NCBI GenBank assembly: GCA_035913415.1 | Contig: JAMIIV010000217.1 | Span: forward strand, 15,365-79,364 | From: UBA5070 sp035913415 | GTDB taxonomy: Bacteria > Fibrobacterota > Fibrobacteria > UBA5070 | Direction: 5' to 3' | DNA length: 64,000 nt | Part shown: piece after piece, positions 42,666 to 51,532 of the stretch | Layout: each line of letters starts with the position of its first letter | Numbering within the stretch: the first letter of the stretch is position 1 | Translations under genes and position numbers: made by a program | The notes under the pieces: generated by a model | Told to the model about the DNA's origin: nothing | Seen by the model: only the letters and a program-made list of their open reading frames with translations | Database searches by the model: none

Positions 42666-44645
42666 ATGTTCGGCAGACTCACTCCAGACGCCATCATCCC
42701 TCATGATCCGCTCGTGGCCGGCGCCTCGGTCTCGATGGTCCTGGGGACCATCGCGCTGTTCGCCGCCCTCACCTACTTCAAGCGCTGGCGCTGGTTGTGG
42801 GACGAATGGATCACCACCGTCGACCACAAGAAGATCGGGGTGATGTACGTCATCGCCTCGCTGCTGATGCTGGTGCGCGGCTTCGCCGACGCCGCCATGA
42901 TGCGCCTGCACGTGGCCATCTCCGTGGGCGAGAACCACGGATTCCTCACGCCGCAGCACTACAACGAGATCTTCACCGCCCACGGCGTGATCATGATCTT
43001 CTTCGTGGCCATGCCGCTGATGTTTGGACTCTTCAACCTCGTGGTCCCGCTGCAGATCGGGGCACGCGACGTCGCCTTCCCGTTCCTCAACAACCTGTCG
43101 TTCTGGCTGTTCGCGATGGGGGCCATGCTCGCCAACATCGCTCTGGTGGTGGGGGGCGGCTTCGCCTCCGCGGGCTGGCTCGCCTATCCCCCGCTTTCGG
43201 GGGCCGACTACAGCCCGGGTCCGGGCATGGACTACTACATCTGGTCCATCCAGATATCAGGACTGGGAACACTTCTATCCGGCGTGAACTTCTTCGTCAC
43301 CATCCTGAAGATGCGCGCCCCGGGCATGACCCTCATGAAGATGCCCGTCTTCATCTGGACCACCCTGTGTTCCAGCATTCTCGTCATGTTCGTGTTCCCC
43401 GTGCTCACCGCGACCATGGGGATGCTCTTCCTGGACCGCTACTTCGGGTTCCACTTCTTCACTTCCGACCTGGGTGGCAGCGCGATGATGTACATCAACC
43501 TGATCTGGGTCTGGGGGCATCCCGAGGTCTACATCCTGATCCTCCCCGCCTTCGGGATCTTCAGCGAGATCGCCTCGGCCTTCGCCCGCAAGCGGCTCTT
43601 CGGCTACACCTCCATGGTCTGGGCCACCGCCTCGATCACCTTCCTCTCCATGCTGGTGTGGGCCCACCACTTCTTCACCATGGGCGCGGGCGGGAAGGTC
43701 AACGCGGTCTTCGGCATCGCCACCATGATCATCTCCATCCCCACGGGCGTGAAGGTCTTCAACTGGCTCTTCACCCTGTTCCGCGGACGCATCCGGTACG
43801 CCACGCCATTGTTGTGGCTGGTCGGTTTCCTGATCACCTTCACCGTGGGCGGCATGACGGGTGTGATGCTCTCGGTGCCCGCCGCCGACTTCCAATTCCA
43901 CAACAGCGCCTTCCTGGTGGCCCACTTCCACAACACCATCATCGGAGGCGTGGTCTTCGGCTACTTCGCGGGGTTCGTCTACTGGTTCCCCAAGGTGATT
44001 GGGTTCCGTCTGCACGAAGGGCTGGGCAAACTCGCCTTCGGGCACTGGATCACCGGCTTCTTCGTCACCTTCATGCCCATGTACGTGCTGGGCCTGATGG
44101 GCATGACGCGCCGCACGAGCCACTACGAGACCGCCACAGGCTGGCAACCGTTCTTGATCGTTTCGTTCGTCGGCTCGCTCCTCATCGGCGCGGGCGTGGC
44201 CTTCCAGCTCGCCCAGATCGCTTGGAGCTGGTGGAAACGCTCGGAACTGCGCGACGCCACGGGCGACCCGTGGGACGGTCGCACCCTAGAGTGGTCCATC
44301 CCCTCGCCACCGCCGTCATACAACTTCGCGCACATCCCCGAGGTTCGCGACCGTGACGACTTCTGGGCCTCGAAGAACGATCCCTCGCATCCGGCGAACG
44401 TGATCAGGCCCTACGCCGACATCCACATGCCGCGCAACTCCGGGTACGGCTTCGCCATCGCCTCGGTCTCCTTCGTGCTCGGGTTCGCCCTGGTGTGGCA
44501 CATCGGCTGGCTGGCCATCGGCTCGCTCCTTGCGATCGTGGCGCTTGTCCTGGCCCGCAGCGCCGACACCGACACCGAAACCGTCATCCCCGCCGCCGAA
44601 GTCGAACGCGTCGAACGCGCCCTCCGGGAAGGAGCGAAGGCATGA
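42666..44645 (+). CDS. cyoB: Cytochrome bo3 quinol oxidase subunit I
   Basis: The catalytic subunit, 659 residues with about fifteen membrane helices, almost the same length as E. coli CyoB. It binds heme b, the heme o3-CuB centre and quinone. The active-site motif WGHPEVYILILPAFG, the CuB histidines in WAHHFFTMG, and HFHNTIIGG with the later heme histidines are intact. AGAGGAACC precedes ATG 42666, 15 bases after cyoA. It overlaps cyoC by ATGA. Confidence 0.98.
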   Translation: MFGRLTPDAIIPHDPLVAGASVSMVLGTIALFAALTYFKRWRWLWDEWITTVDHKKIGVMYVIASLLMLVRGFADAAMMRLHVAISVGENHGFLTPQHYNEIFTAHGVIMIFFVAMPLMFGLFNLVVPLQIGARDVAFPFLNNLSFWLFAMGAMLANIALVVGGGFASAGWLAYPPLSGADYSPGPGMDYYIWSIQISGLGTLLSGVNFFVTILKMRAPGMTLMKMPVFIWTTLCSSILVMFVFPVLTATMGMLFLDRYFGFHFFTSDLGGSAMMYINLIWVWGHPEVYILILPAFGIFSEIASAFARKRLFGYTSMVWATASITFLSMLVWAHHFFTMGAGGKVNAVFGIATMIISIPTGVKVFNWLFTLFRGRIRYATPLLWLVGFLITFTVGGMTGVMLSVPAADFQFHNSAFLVAHFHNTIIGGVVFGYFAGFVYWFPKVIGFRLHEGLGKLAFGHWITGFFVTFMPMYVLGLMGMTRRTSHYETATGWQPFLIVSFVGSLLIGAGVAFQLAQIAWSWWKRSELRDATGDPWDGRTLEWSIPSPPPSYNFAHIPEVRDRDDFWASKNDPSHPANVIRPYADIHMPRNSGYGFAIASVSFVLGFALVWHIGWLAIGSLLAIVALVLARSADTDTETVIPAAEVERVERALREGAKA

Positions 44646-45241
44646 GCAGCACAGCCCACGTCCACTCCGGACACGCCGAAGGGCACCACGACAACGCCCC
44701 CTTCGGGATGTGGATCTACATCCTCACCGACTGCATCCTGTTCGCGACCATGTTCGCGGTCTACGCGGTGCTGGGTACGGCCACTTTCGGTGGTCCCGGT
44801 CCCTCGGAGCTCTTCGAGCTTCCGTTCGTCCTCCAGGAGACCTTGCTGCTGCTCACCAGCAGCTTCACCCTGGGCCTGGCCATGCTGGCCCACCAGGCGG
44901 GCAAGATCCGTCCAATGCTCGTCGCGATGGGCGCCACGGCCCTCCTCGGGGCGGCATTCCTCGCCATGGAGCTGCAGGAGTTCACCCACTTGGTGCACCA
45001 GGGCCACGGCCCCGGGGCCAACGCCTTCCTGAGTTCGTTCTTCGGACTCGTGGGCCTGCACGGGCTGCACGTGCTGGCGGGACTGGTGTGGATGGTCTTC
45101 GTGATGTGCCTGTTCGCGCTGCGCGGGAACACGCCGGACAACACCACCAAGCTGCGGACGCTCTCGTTGTTCTGGCACTTCCTGGACGTCATCTGGATCT
45201 TCGTCTTCACCTTCGTCTACCTGCTGGGGGCGCTGCGATGA
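44642..45241 (+). CDS. cyoC: Cytochrome bo3 quinol oxidase subunit III
   Basis: A 199-residue membrane protein with five helices, close to E. coli CyoC (204). The start MSSTAHVHSGHAEGHHDNAP is His-rich, followed by FGMWIYILTDCILFATMFAVY. FFGLVGLHGLHVLAG and WHFLDVIWIFVFTFVYLLG are typical of subunit III. It overlaps cyoB and cyoD by four bases at each end, so translation of the operon is tightly coupled. Confidence 0.96.
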   Translation: MSSTAHVHSGHAEGHHDNAPFGMWIYILTDCILFATMFAVYAVLGTATFGGPGPSELFELPFVLQETLLLLTSSFTLGLAMLAHQAGKIRPMLVAMGATALLGAAFLAMELQEFTHLVHQGHGPGANAFLSSFFGLVGLHGLHVLAGLVWMVFVMCLFALRGNTPDNTTKLRTLSLFWHFLDVIWIFVFTFVYLLGALR

Positions 45242-45714
45242 ACCACCTGAGCCTCAAGTCCTACATCGCCGGCTTCGCCCTTTCGCTCCTGCTCACCCTG
45301 GTTCCGTACCTGCTCGTGGTCCACGAGATGGCACCCCGCTCCATCCTGATTCCAGCGGTGGTGGCGGCCGCGATCCTCCAGTTGTTCGTCCAACTGGGAT
45401 TCTTCCTCCACCTCAGTTTCAAACCCACCGAACGCGACGGCCTGCTCAGCCTGGTCTCCACGGCGATCATCATCCTGACCATCGTATTCGGATCGCTCTG
45501 GATCATGGCCAACCTCAACTACTTCATGATGGATCCGGTCATGCAGGAGTACGACGGGAAGACCGGCGGAGGCGGCGGGCACCACGGAGGCCACTCCATG
45601 CCGCCCGCCGAAGCGTCCTCCCCGTCGGCCCCCGAATGCCACAAGGCGGATTCCGTCACCAAGGAGGGGGAACATGTCGATGGACCTGCCGCTCCCGGTG
45701 GCCACGCCCACTAG
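45238..45714 (+). CDS. cyoD: Cytochrome bo3 quinol oxidase subunit IV with His-rich tail
   Basis: A 158-residue subunit IV with three membrane helices in its first 105 residues (SYIAGFALSLLLTLVPYLLV, FVQLGFFLHLSF). E. coli CyoD has 109 residues. The extra 50 residues contain GGGGGHHGGHSMPP, ECHKAD and GGHAH, echoing the metal-binding tail of CyoA. ATGA overlap with cyoC; the end overlaps cyoE by 41 bases. Confidence 0.93.
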   Translation: MNHLSLKSYIAGFALSLLLTLVPYLLVVHEMAPRSILIPAVVAAAILQLFVQLGFFLHLSFKPTERDGLLSLVSTAIIILTIVFGSLWIMANLNYFMMDPVMQEYDGKTGGGGGHHGGHSMPPAEASSPSAPECHKADSVTKEGEHVDGPAAPGGHAH

Positions 45715-46573
45715 GGCGAGGCTCGCCGCCCATCTGGAGCTCGCCAAGCCCGGGATCATCATGGGCAACAGCCTCGCCCTCGCCGGCGGATACTTCCTCG
45801 GCGCGCAGGACGAGTTCCGGTTCGCGGAATTCTCGGGAGCGCTGACGGGCATCGCGTTGGTGGTGGCCTCGGCCGGGGCCGTCAACAACGTCTTCGATCG
45901 CGACATCGACCAGCTCATGGAGCGCACCCAGGCGCGTCCCATGGCCGTAGGCGACCTCTCGACGACCGAAGCCCTCGCCGCGGCATTCCTGCTCGGGACG
46001 CTTGGATTCGCGCTCCTGGCCTGGACCACCAACTGGCCTGCGGTACTGGCCGCGCTGGTGGGCTACGGCGTCTACGTCTTCCTGTACACACTGTGGTTCA
46101 AGCGGCGCTCGGTGCACGGGACCCTCGTGGGCAGCGTCTCGGGGGCCATGCCTCCGCTGGTGGGGTACCTCGCCGCCACCGGCTCGTTCGATCGCGCCGC
46201 CCTGCTGCTGGCCCTCGCCTTCGCCTTCTGGCAGATGCCGCATTCCTGGGCCATCGGGATCTTCCGCGATCGCGACTACCGCGCCGCCGGCATCCCGCTG
46301 CTTTCCGTCGTGCGCGGCGCCTCCCGCGTACACGCCTCGATGACGGCCTACGCGGGCGCCTTCGCCGCGAGCGTGACCGCCCTGGCGCTCCTTCCCGTGA
46401 CGGGAATCGTATTCGATGTCGCGGCCTCGGCGGCATCGATGGCCTGGTTCGCCCTGGTGGCCTTCGGGTCCCAGCGCGACCAAGTCGCCTGGGCGCGCCG
46501 GGTGTTCTTCGCCTCGCTGCTGGTGGTGCTGGTGCTGAGCGTCTCCCTGGGGATCGACGGGAGCCTGGGTTGA
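45674..46573 (+). CDS. cyoE: Protoheme IX farnesyltransferase (heme O synthase)
   Basis: Converts heme B to heme O for the oxidase encoded upstream. A UbiA-type prenyltransferase of 299 residues with about nine membrane helices. The first Asp-rich motif NNVFDRDIDQLMERTQARP and the second region SWAIGIFRDRDYRAAGIPLL bind magnesium-farnesyl diphosphate. ATG 45674 lies within the cyoD tail and is preceded by AAGGAGGGGG. Its stop overlaps the TTG start of the MFS gene. Confidence 0.97.
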   Translation: MSMDLPLPVATPTRARLAAHLELAKPGIIMGNSLALAGGYFLGAQDEFRFAEFSGALTGIALVVASAGAVNNVFDRDIDQLMERTQARPMAVGDLSTTEALAAAFLLGTLGFALLAWTTNWPAVLAALVGYGVYVFLYTLWFKRRSVHGTLVGSVSGAMPPLVGYLAATGSFDRAALLLALAFAFWQMPHSWAIGIFRDRDYRAAGIPLLSVVRGASRVHASMTAYAGAFAASVTALALLPVTGIVFDVAASAASMAWFALVAFGSQRDQVAWARRVFFASLLVVLVLSVSLGIDGSLG

Positions 46574-47820
46574 ACCGTCGTCCGGTCGTCGGACTGCTCT
46601 TCCTCACCATCTTCCTCGACATGCTCGGACTCGGGATCCTGATTCCCGTGTTTCCGCAACTGGTCGCGCCGGAATCCGTCAACCGCCTGTTCCCGGCCTC
46701 CTGGAGCGCTTCGGACGCCTACGTAGCCGGCGGCTGGCTGCTGGCCACCTTTCCGCTGTTCCAGTTCCTGTGCGCCCCCGTGCTGGGGCAATTGTCCGAT
46801 CGCCTGGGACGGCGCCCGGTGCTCGCGTTCTCCATCCTGGGGAGCGCCGTCTCGATGGCCCTGTTCGCGGTGGCCGTGTCCCTGGGTTCCCTGCCCCTGG
46901 CCTTCGCCGCCCGTGCCCTGGACGGGGCCACAGGGGGAAACATCTCCGTGGCCAACGCCGCCATCGGCGACGTCAGCAGACCCGAGGACCGGGCGAAGAA
47001 CTACGGGCTGGTGGGCGCCGCCCTGGGGCTCGGCTTCATCCTGGGGCCGTTCCTGGGCGGCATCCTCTGCGACCCATCGCATGGCGCGTGGGCGGGTGTC
47101 GCGACGCCGTTCTGGGCCGTTTCCATCCTGGCTCTCACCAACGCCCTGCTGGTCTTGGCGATGCTTCCCGAGACCCGCGACGCCGAAGCGCGCGCCGACC
47201 TTCCCGCGTTGCGCTGGACGCGTTCCTTCGCCAACATCGCCAAGACGTTTTCCGTCCCCGCGTTGCGCCGCGTGATTCCGGCCCTGTTCCTCTTCAACGC
47301 GGGTTTCACCTTCTTCTCGACCTTCTGGGGCGTGGTGCTCGTCCAGGAATTCCGCTTCGATCCGGCGCAAGTCGGTGGTTTCTTCGGCTACATCGGCCTG
47401 ATGATCGTGCTCGCCCAGGGTGGCGTGGTACGCCGCATGCCCCAGCGACTGCGCGATTCCTCGGTGCTTCCGGCCGCGATGCTCCTCGTGGGAGTGAGCC
47501 TCGTCCCCTACGTCCTCATTCCCGGGAACCGCCCCGATCTGATCTGGTGGGTGCCTCCGTTCCTCGCCGTGGGCATGGCCCTGGCGCGCTCCAACGGAAC
47601 GGCGCTGCTGGTGCGTTCCACGCCCTCGGCGATACGCGGCGAGGTCATGGGCATCCACTCCAGCGCCTACGCCCTCGCGCAACTGATCCCTGCGGCATTG
47701 TCGGGCTACGTCGCCGCCCGCGACGCACGCTTGCCGGTTCTTGTCGGTGTCGTGGCGGCCCTGGCGGGCTGGGCCCTGTTCGTCGCGACCTGGCGGGAGC
47801 CCGATCCAGCCACGAGGTGA
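46570..47820 (+). CDS. MFS transporter, DHA1/TetA-like
   Basis: A 416-residue permease with twelve membrane helices. The signature GQLSDRLGRRPVLAFS between helices 2 and 3, and helix 5 with GAALGLGFILGPFLGG (antiporter motif C type), place it with proton-driven drug exporters such as TetA/Bcr. The start TTG 46570 overlaps the cyoE stop (TTGA), so it belongs to the cyo operon. E. coli has the MFS gene yajR beside cyoE; a common role is possible but unproven. Confidence 0.88.
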   Translation: MNRRPVVGLLFLTIFLDMLGLGILIPVFPQLVAPESVNRLFPASWSASDAYVAGGWLLATFPLFQFLCAPVLGQLSDRLGRRPVLAFSILGSAVSMALFAVAVSLGSLPLAFAARALDGATGGNISVANAAIGDVSRPEDRAKNYGLVGAALGLGFILGPFLGGILCDPSHGAWAGVATPFWAVSILALTNALLVLAMLPETRDAEARADLPALRWTRSFANIAKTFSVPALRRVIPALFLFNAGFTFFSTFWGVVLVQEFRFDPAQVGGFFGYIGLMIVLAQGGVVRRMPQRLRDSSVLPAAMLLVGVSLVPYVLIPGNRPDLIWWVPPFLAVGMALARSNGTALLVRSTPSAIRGEVMGIHSSAYALAQLIPAALSGYVAARDARLPVLVGVVAALAGWALFVATWREPDPATR

Positions 47821-48057
47821 TGGCACGGTTCGAGTGTCCGGGCCCGACACCCTACGATCTCATCGCCACCGGAGGGAGAGGTCGTTGCTGGAGGGGTTGC
47901 AGGCACCCCGCCCCCGCACCCCGAGGACGTGCATGGCGTACGTCGACGGGGGCGGAACCCTGCCCGATGGGCAGGTCGGTGGGGCACCGGCCAAATGGCC
48001 GATGCCGGTGAGGAATACGCGCGACCGTCCTGCTCCGAGCCTGTCGGAGAGAACCGA

Positions 48058-48819
48058 TCAGGCCGCGCCGGCGGCGATTCCGAGGAAGTCTTCCGCCTTG
48101 AGGGCCGCGCCGCCGATGAGTCCACCGTCGATGTCCTTCTGCGCGAGAAGGCCCTTGGCGTTGTCCGGCTTCATGGAGCCGCCGTACTGGATGGGGATGA
48201 TCTCGGCAGTGGTGGTGCCGTAGAGATCGACCAGAACCTTGCGGATGAACGCCTGGGCTTCCTGGGCTTGCTCGACGGTGGCGACCTTTCCGGTTCCGAT
48301 GGCCCAAACCGGCTCGTAGGCGATGACGGTCTTGGCGGCATCTTCCGCAGAAATGCCGGCGTAGGCGCCCTTGAGCTGACGCTCGTTGACGGCGTCGGTC
48401 TGGCCCGCTTCGCGCTCGGCGAGCAGTTCGCCGATGCAGACGATGGGGAGGAGGCCGTGTTTGAGGGCCTGCTTGGTCTTCTTGTTCACGGTTTCGTCGG
48501 TTTCGCCGAAGAACTGGCGCTGTTCGGAGTGTCCGATGATCACGTACTTGACGCCGGCCGAGACCAGCATGGCGGCGGAGATCTTGCCGGTGAAGGCGCC
48601 CGACTCTTCCCAGTGGAGATCCTGCGCGCCCAGAGCGACGCGGGTTCCGGCCACGACCTTGGCGACTTCCGTCAGGCACACGAAGGTGGGGCACACCACG
48701 AGGTCGACCGAAGCGGGCGCCTCGGATGCCTTGGCGACGACGGCCTTGGCCAGATCGACGGCCTCGGACACGGTCTTGTTCATCTTCCAGTTGCCAGCGA
48801 TCACGATGCGACGAGTCAT
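48058..48819 (-). CDS. tpiA: Triosephosphate isomerase
   Basis: Interconverts dihydroxyacetone phosphate and glyceraldehyde 3-phosphate in glycolysis. It is 253 residues, the usual length. Catalytic Asn10 and Lys12 lie in IAGNWKMN, the histidine in VIIGHSEQRQ and the glutamate in AYEPVWAIGTG; loop 8 reads GGSMKPDNAKG. ATG 48819. The same strand carries pgk about 7 kb upstream; in many bacteria the two are adjacent, so the ABC/kinase genes between them look inserted. Confidence 0.98.
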   Translation of the reverse strand: MTRRIVIAGNWKMNKTVSEAVDLAKAVVAKASEAPASVDLVVCPTFVCLTEVAKVVAGTRVALGAQDLHWEESGAFTGKISAAMLVSAGVKYVIIGHSEQRQFFGETDETVNKKTKQALKHGLLPIVCIGELLAEREAGQTDAVNERQLKGAYAGISAEDAAKTVIAYEPVWAIGTGKVATVEQAQEAQAFIRKVLVDLYGTTTAEIIPIQYGGSMKPDNAKGLLAQKDIDGGLIGGAALKAEDFLGIAAGAA

Positions 48820-48935
48820 TGGAACTCCCGGGGCGGCAAGCGCCCTCTCGACTTGGGTGAATGGATGGTGGATCAGAGGCTCAAAGATAGCCTCGCTCCC
48901 ACACGAGTCCCCCCTCCGTCCCGCTCCCGACCGAT

Positions 48936-49877
48936 TCAGGGATTTTTCAGGAAACTGCCGTTCCAAGCCTTGGCGGCATTCGCCTTGCCTTTGGCCACCA
49001 CGCCCATTTCCTCCAACTGCACCGCCAGTCCCTGCCATCGCGCCGCGGTCATCGCCCCGATCCCCAGGCGGTTGGTGTCTTCGTTGCGGCACAGGGACTG
49101 CAGTTCCTGGTGTCCGAACCGAAGCACCGGCAGATCCATTTGCGGATTCGCCGCGTGGATCACCTGCTCGGTGGCCTGGGGCTGTTTCAGGTACAATTCC
49201 CACCCTGCCTGACTGGCCTGGACAACCTTGCGGACCAGGTCGGGCCTCTCGCGCAGGGTCTTCTCCGAGACGACCAGGACACTGGTGTAGGGATTGTACC
49301 CAAGTTCGGACACGTAGAGACTGACAGGATCCGCGCCTTTCTGGCGGGCCACGAACGGCTCGGAGATCCCGTAGGCCTGCTGGGCGAATGACTTGTCGGC
49401 CACAAAAGGCGCCACGGAACCTCCGTAAGGCACGAACCTCACACCAGTCAGGGCCGCCTTCCGCTTGAGGTAGCTGGCCCAGGGCGCCTGCGGCTCGATG
49501 GCCAAGGTCAGGTTCTTCAACTCCGTCAGCGAAGTGATGCCGGAGGCGCGATGCACCATGACCACGCGCGGTGATGTCTGGATGGGTGCCAACACCGCGA
49601 CGACGGGAACCCCTTGAGCGCGCGCGATGAGGACCTCGTCGGCGTTGGAGACCCCGAAATCGACCCGTCCCGTGGCCACCTGCTGCAGCACGGGAGCCCC
49701 AGGCCCACCCGGCAGCAATTTCACCTGGATGCCGGCTGCCTTGTACAGCCCTCCCACATCGGCGGCGTAGAACCCCGCGTGCTCCGCTTCGGGAAACCAG
49801 TTCAGGGCGAGGGTCGTGGCGGCGCGCGCCAAGCTGGTGGCCATCACGATGGGCAAAACGAGGATCGAGAGGTTCAT
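48936..49877 (-). CDS. NMT1/THI5-like ABC substrate-binding protein (1)
   Basis: A 313-residue periplasmic binding protein. The signal peptide is MNLSILVLPIVMATSLARA. The mature part has the NMT1/THI5 pattern: LALNWFPEAEHAGFYAADVGGLYKAAGI (positions about 22-50), then VDFGVSNADEVLIARAQGVPVVAV. Family members bind hydroxymethylpyrimidine, riboflavin precursors, nitrate or sulfonates. ATG 49877 has AGGAG seven bases upstream; an earlier in-frame ATG is at 49898. It is last in the ATPase-permease-binding protein set and is related to the protein encoded at 54745-55686. Confidence 0.92.
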   Translation of the reverse strand: MNLSILVLPIVMATSLARAATTLALNWFPEAEHAGFYAADVGGLYKAAGIQVKLLPGGPGAPVLQQVATGRVDFGVSNADEVLIARAQGVPVVAVLAPIQTSPRVVMVHRASGITSLTELKNLTLAIEPQAPWASYLKRKAALTGVRFVPYGGSVAPFVADKSFAQQAYGISEPFVARQKGADPVSLYVSELGYNPYTSVLVVSEKTLRERPDLVRKVVQASQAGWELYLKQPQATEQVIHAANPQMDLPVLRFGHQELQSLCRNEDTNRLGIGAMTAARWQGLAVQLEEMGVVAKGKANAAKAWNGSFLKNP

Positions 49878-49897
49878 TCGGAAACTCCTGGAGTGCA

Positions 49898-50677
49898 TCA
49901 GTGGGGGGAAGGCGGTTCCTGCAGGCGTGCCAGCAGCAGTGTGGAGACAGCCCCGACCAGGAGAAAAACCCCCAGCCCAAGAAGGGTGGAGGCCCCGACG
50001 GAGGCGAAGAGCAATTCCGTCTTCATCTGGGCCGCGGTCATCTGCACGAGGTAGCCCAGACCTGGGTGCTCGACCCCGTAGCCGGCGAAGAACTCGCCGA
50101 CGATGGCCCCGATGACCGTCAATCCCGCGGAGACGCGTGCGCCCGCGACTAGGTAGGGCACACTGTGAGGCAACCGCAGAAACAGGAGCTCCTGCCAGCG
50201 CGCGGCCCGGCACATGCGGAAAAGTTCCAGCAGGGAGGGATCGATGCGGGTGAGGCCTTCGACGCCGTTGGAGAGGATCGGGAACACGCTGAGCAGGAAC
50301 GAAACCAGCACGATGCTGGGAAACCCCGGGCCGCTCCACAGGACGATCAGGGGCGCGATCGCGACGATGGGCACGGTCTGCAGGAAAATCGCCCAGGGAT
50401 AGAGACTCGCGCGGATCCAACGGGCTTGGGCGAACACGATCGCCCCCAACGTGCCCACCACCAAGGAGGCGGCGAATCCCGCCAAGGCGCCGGCAAGGGT
50501 GGTGCCCATGGCGGCGAGCAGTTCCGCGCGGCTCTCCCAGGCGGTACGCGCCACCGCAAGCGGCGAGGGGACCAGGAAGGCCGGCACGTCGAAGACCACC
50601 ACCCCCACCTGCCACAAGCCCACGAGGACGACCAGCGACGCCAACGGAGGAAGGAGCGCCGAGGCGAGCCTGGTCAC
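49898..50677 (-). CDS. ABC transporter permease
   Basis: A 259-residue inner-membrane permease of the SsuC/TauC/ThiX group with six helices. The EAA loop reads FRMCRAARWQELLFLRLPHSVPYLVAG, with the conserved glycine replaced by Ala. The start GTG 50677 overlaps the ATPase stop (GTGA). Together with the adjacent ATPase and binding protein it forms an importer for a small organic ligand, probably a pyrimidine/thiamine or riboflavin precursor; the specificity is not readable from sequence. Confidence 0.93.
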   Translation of the reverse strand: MTRLASALLPPLASLVVLVGLWQVGVVVFDVPAFLVPSPLAVARTAWESRAELLAAMGTTLAGALAGFAASLVVGTLGAIVFAQARWIRASLYPWAIFLQTVPIVAIAPLIVLWSGPGFPSIVLVSFLLSVFPILSNGVEGLTRIDPSLLELFRMCRAARWQELLFLRLPHSVPYLVAGARVSAGLTVIGAIVGEFFAGYGVEHPGLGYLVQMTAAQMKTELLFASVGASTLLGLGVFLLVGAVSTLLLARLQEPPSPH

Positions 50678-51426
50678 GGAGCCACCTCGGACAGATTCCG
50701 TCCGATCTCCCGGACCAGCGAAGCCGCGCGTGCATCGGTCCGCAGCAAGGGATCGCGCACCTCCCCGAAAGGGATCGCGATGTCGGCGCGCACCCGGGCC
50801 GGACGCCCCGAAAGGCAGAGCACACGGTCCGAGAGGAATACGGCCTCCGAAATGTTGTGCGTGACGAAGAGGGTGGAAAATCCCTCTCGAGCCCGGAGCG
50901 CCAGCAGTTCCTCCTGCAGGCGCGAGCGGGTGAGATCGTCCAGGGCGGCGAAAGGTTCGTCCATGAGCAAGATCTTGGGACGGGTGGACAGGGCGCGGGC
51001 GATCGAGACCCGCATGCGCATCCCCCCGGACAGTTGGGCGGGAAACCGCTCGCCGACACGTTCCAGCCCCACGGTTTCCAGAAGCTCGGCGGCGCGGCGA
51101 CGCCGGACTCCGCGTGCGGTCCCCAGCAATTCGGCGGGCAAGGCGACATTGTCGAGGACCGTGCGCCAAGGCAGGAGCACGGGACTCTGGAAGACGAACC
51201 CGATCCCCTCTTCCGGATCCACCACGATGCGCCCTTGTGAGCAGGGCAGCAGCCCTGCCACCAGCCGCAACAGCGTCGATTTGCCGCATCCGGAGGGACC
51301 GACCAGGGAGACGAATTCACGCGACCGCAACGCCAGCGAGACGCCTTCCAACGTACGAGTGCCATCCGGGAACACATGGCCCAGATCCTCGAGCGAAGCG
51401 ATGACGTTTTGCGATCGAGTCTCCAT
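50674..51426 (-). CDS. ABC transporter ATP-binding protein
   Basis: A 250-residue nucleotide-binding subunit of the SsuB/TauB/ThiZ type. Walker A GPSGCGKST (about residue 43), signature LSGGMRMRVSIARAL, Walker B ILLMDEPFAALD and switch histidine FVTHNISEA are present, and the Q-loop reads FVFQSPVLLPW. ATG 51426. It couples to the permease gene by overlap and follows the hybrid kinase gene after 106 bases. Confidence 0.96.
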   Translation of the reverse strand: METRSQNVIASLEDLGHVFPDGTRTLEGVSLALRSREFVSLVGPSGCGKSTLLRLVAGLLPCSQGRIVVDPEEGIGFVFQSPVLLPWRTVLDNVALPAELLGTARGVRRRRAAELLETVGLERVGERFPAQLSGGMRMRVSIARALSTRPKILLMDEPFAALDDLTRSRLQEELLALRAREGFSTLFVTHNISEAVFLSDRVLCLSGRPARVRADIAIPFGEVRDPLLRTDARAASLVREIGRNLSEVAP

Positions 51427-51532
51427 CCATATCGCAATCTACGCAGATATCCCTTCGGTGACGACCCGGCTCCGCCCGCAACTCCCGAGCTTCGTCGCCT
51501 GTCGATCCCGCTCCACGCCGAAGACGAGCAGG

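Noticed and set aside
47821..48057. Possible small gene between the MFS gene and tpiA
   Set aside because: The 237 bases contain no frame with a ribosome binding site or protein-like content.
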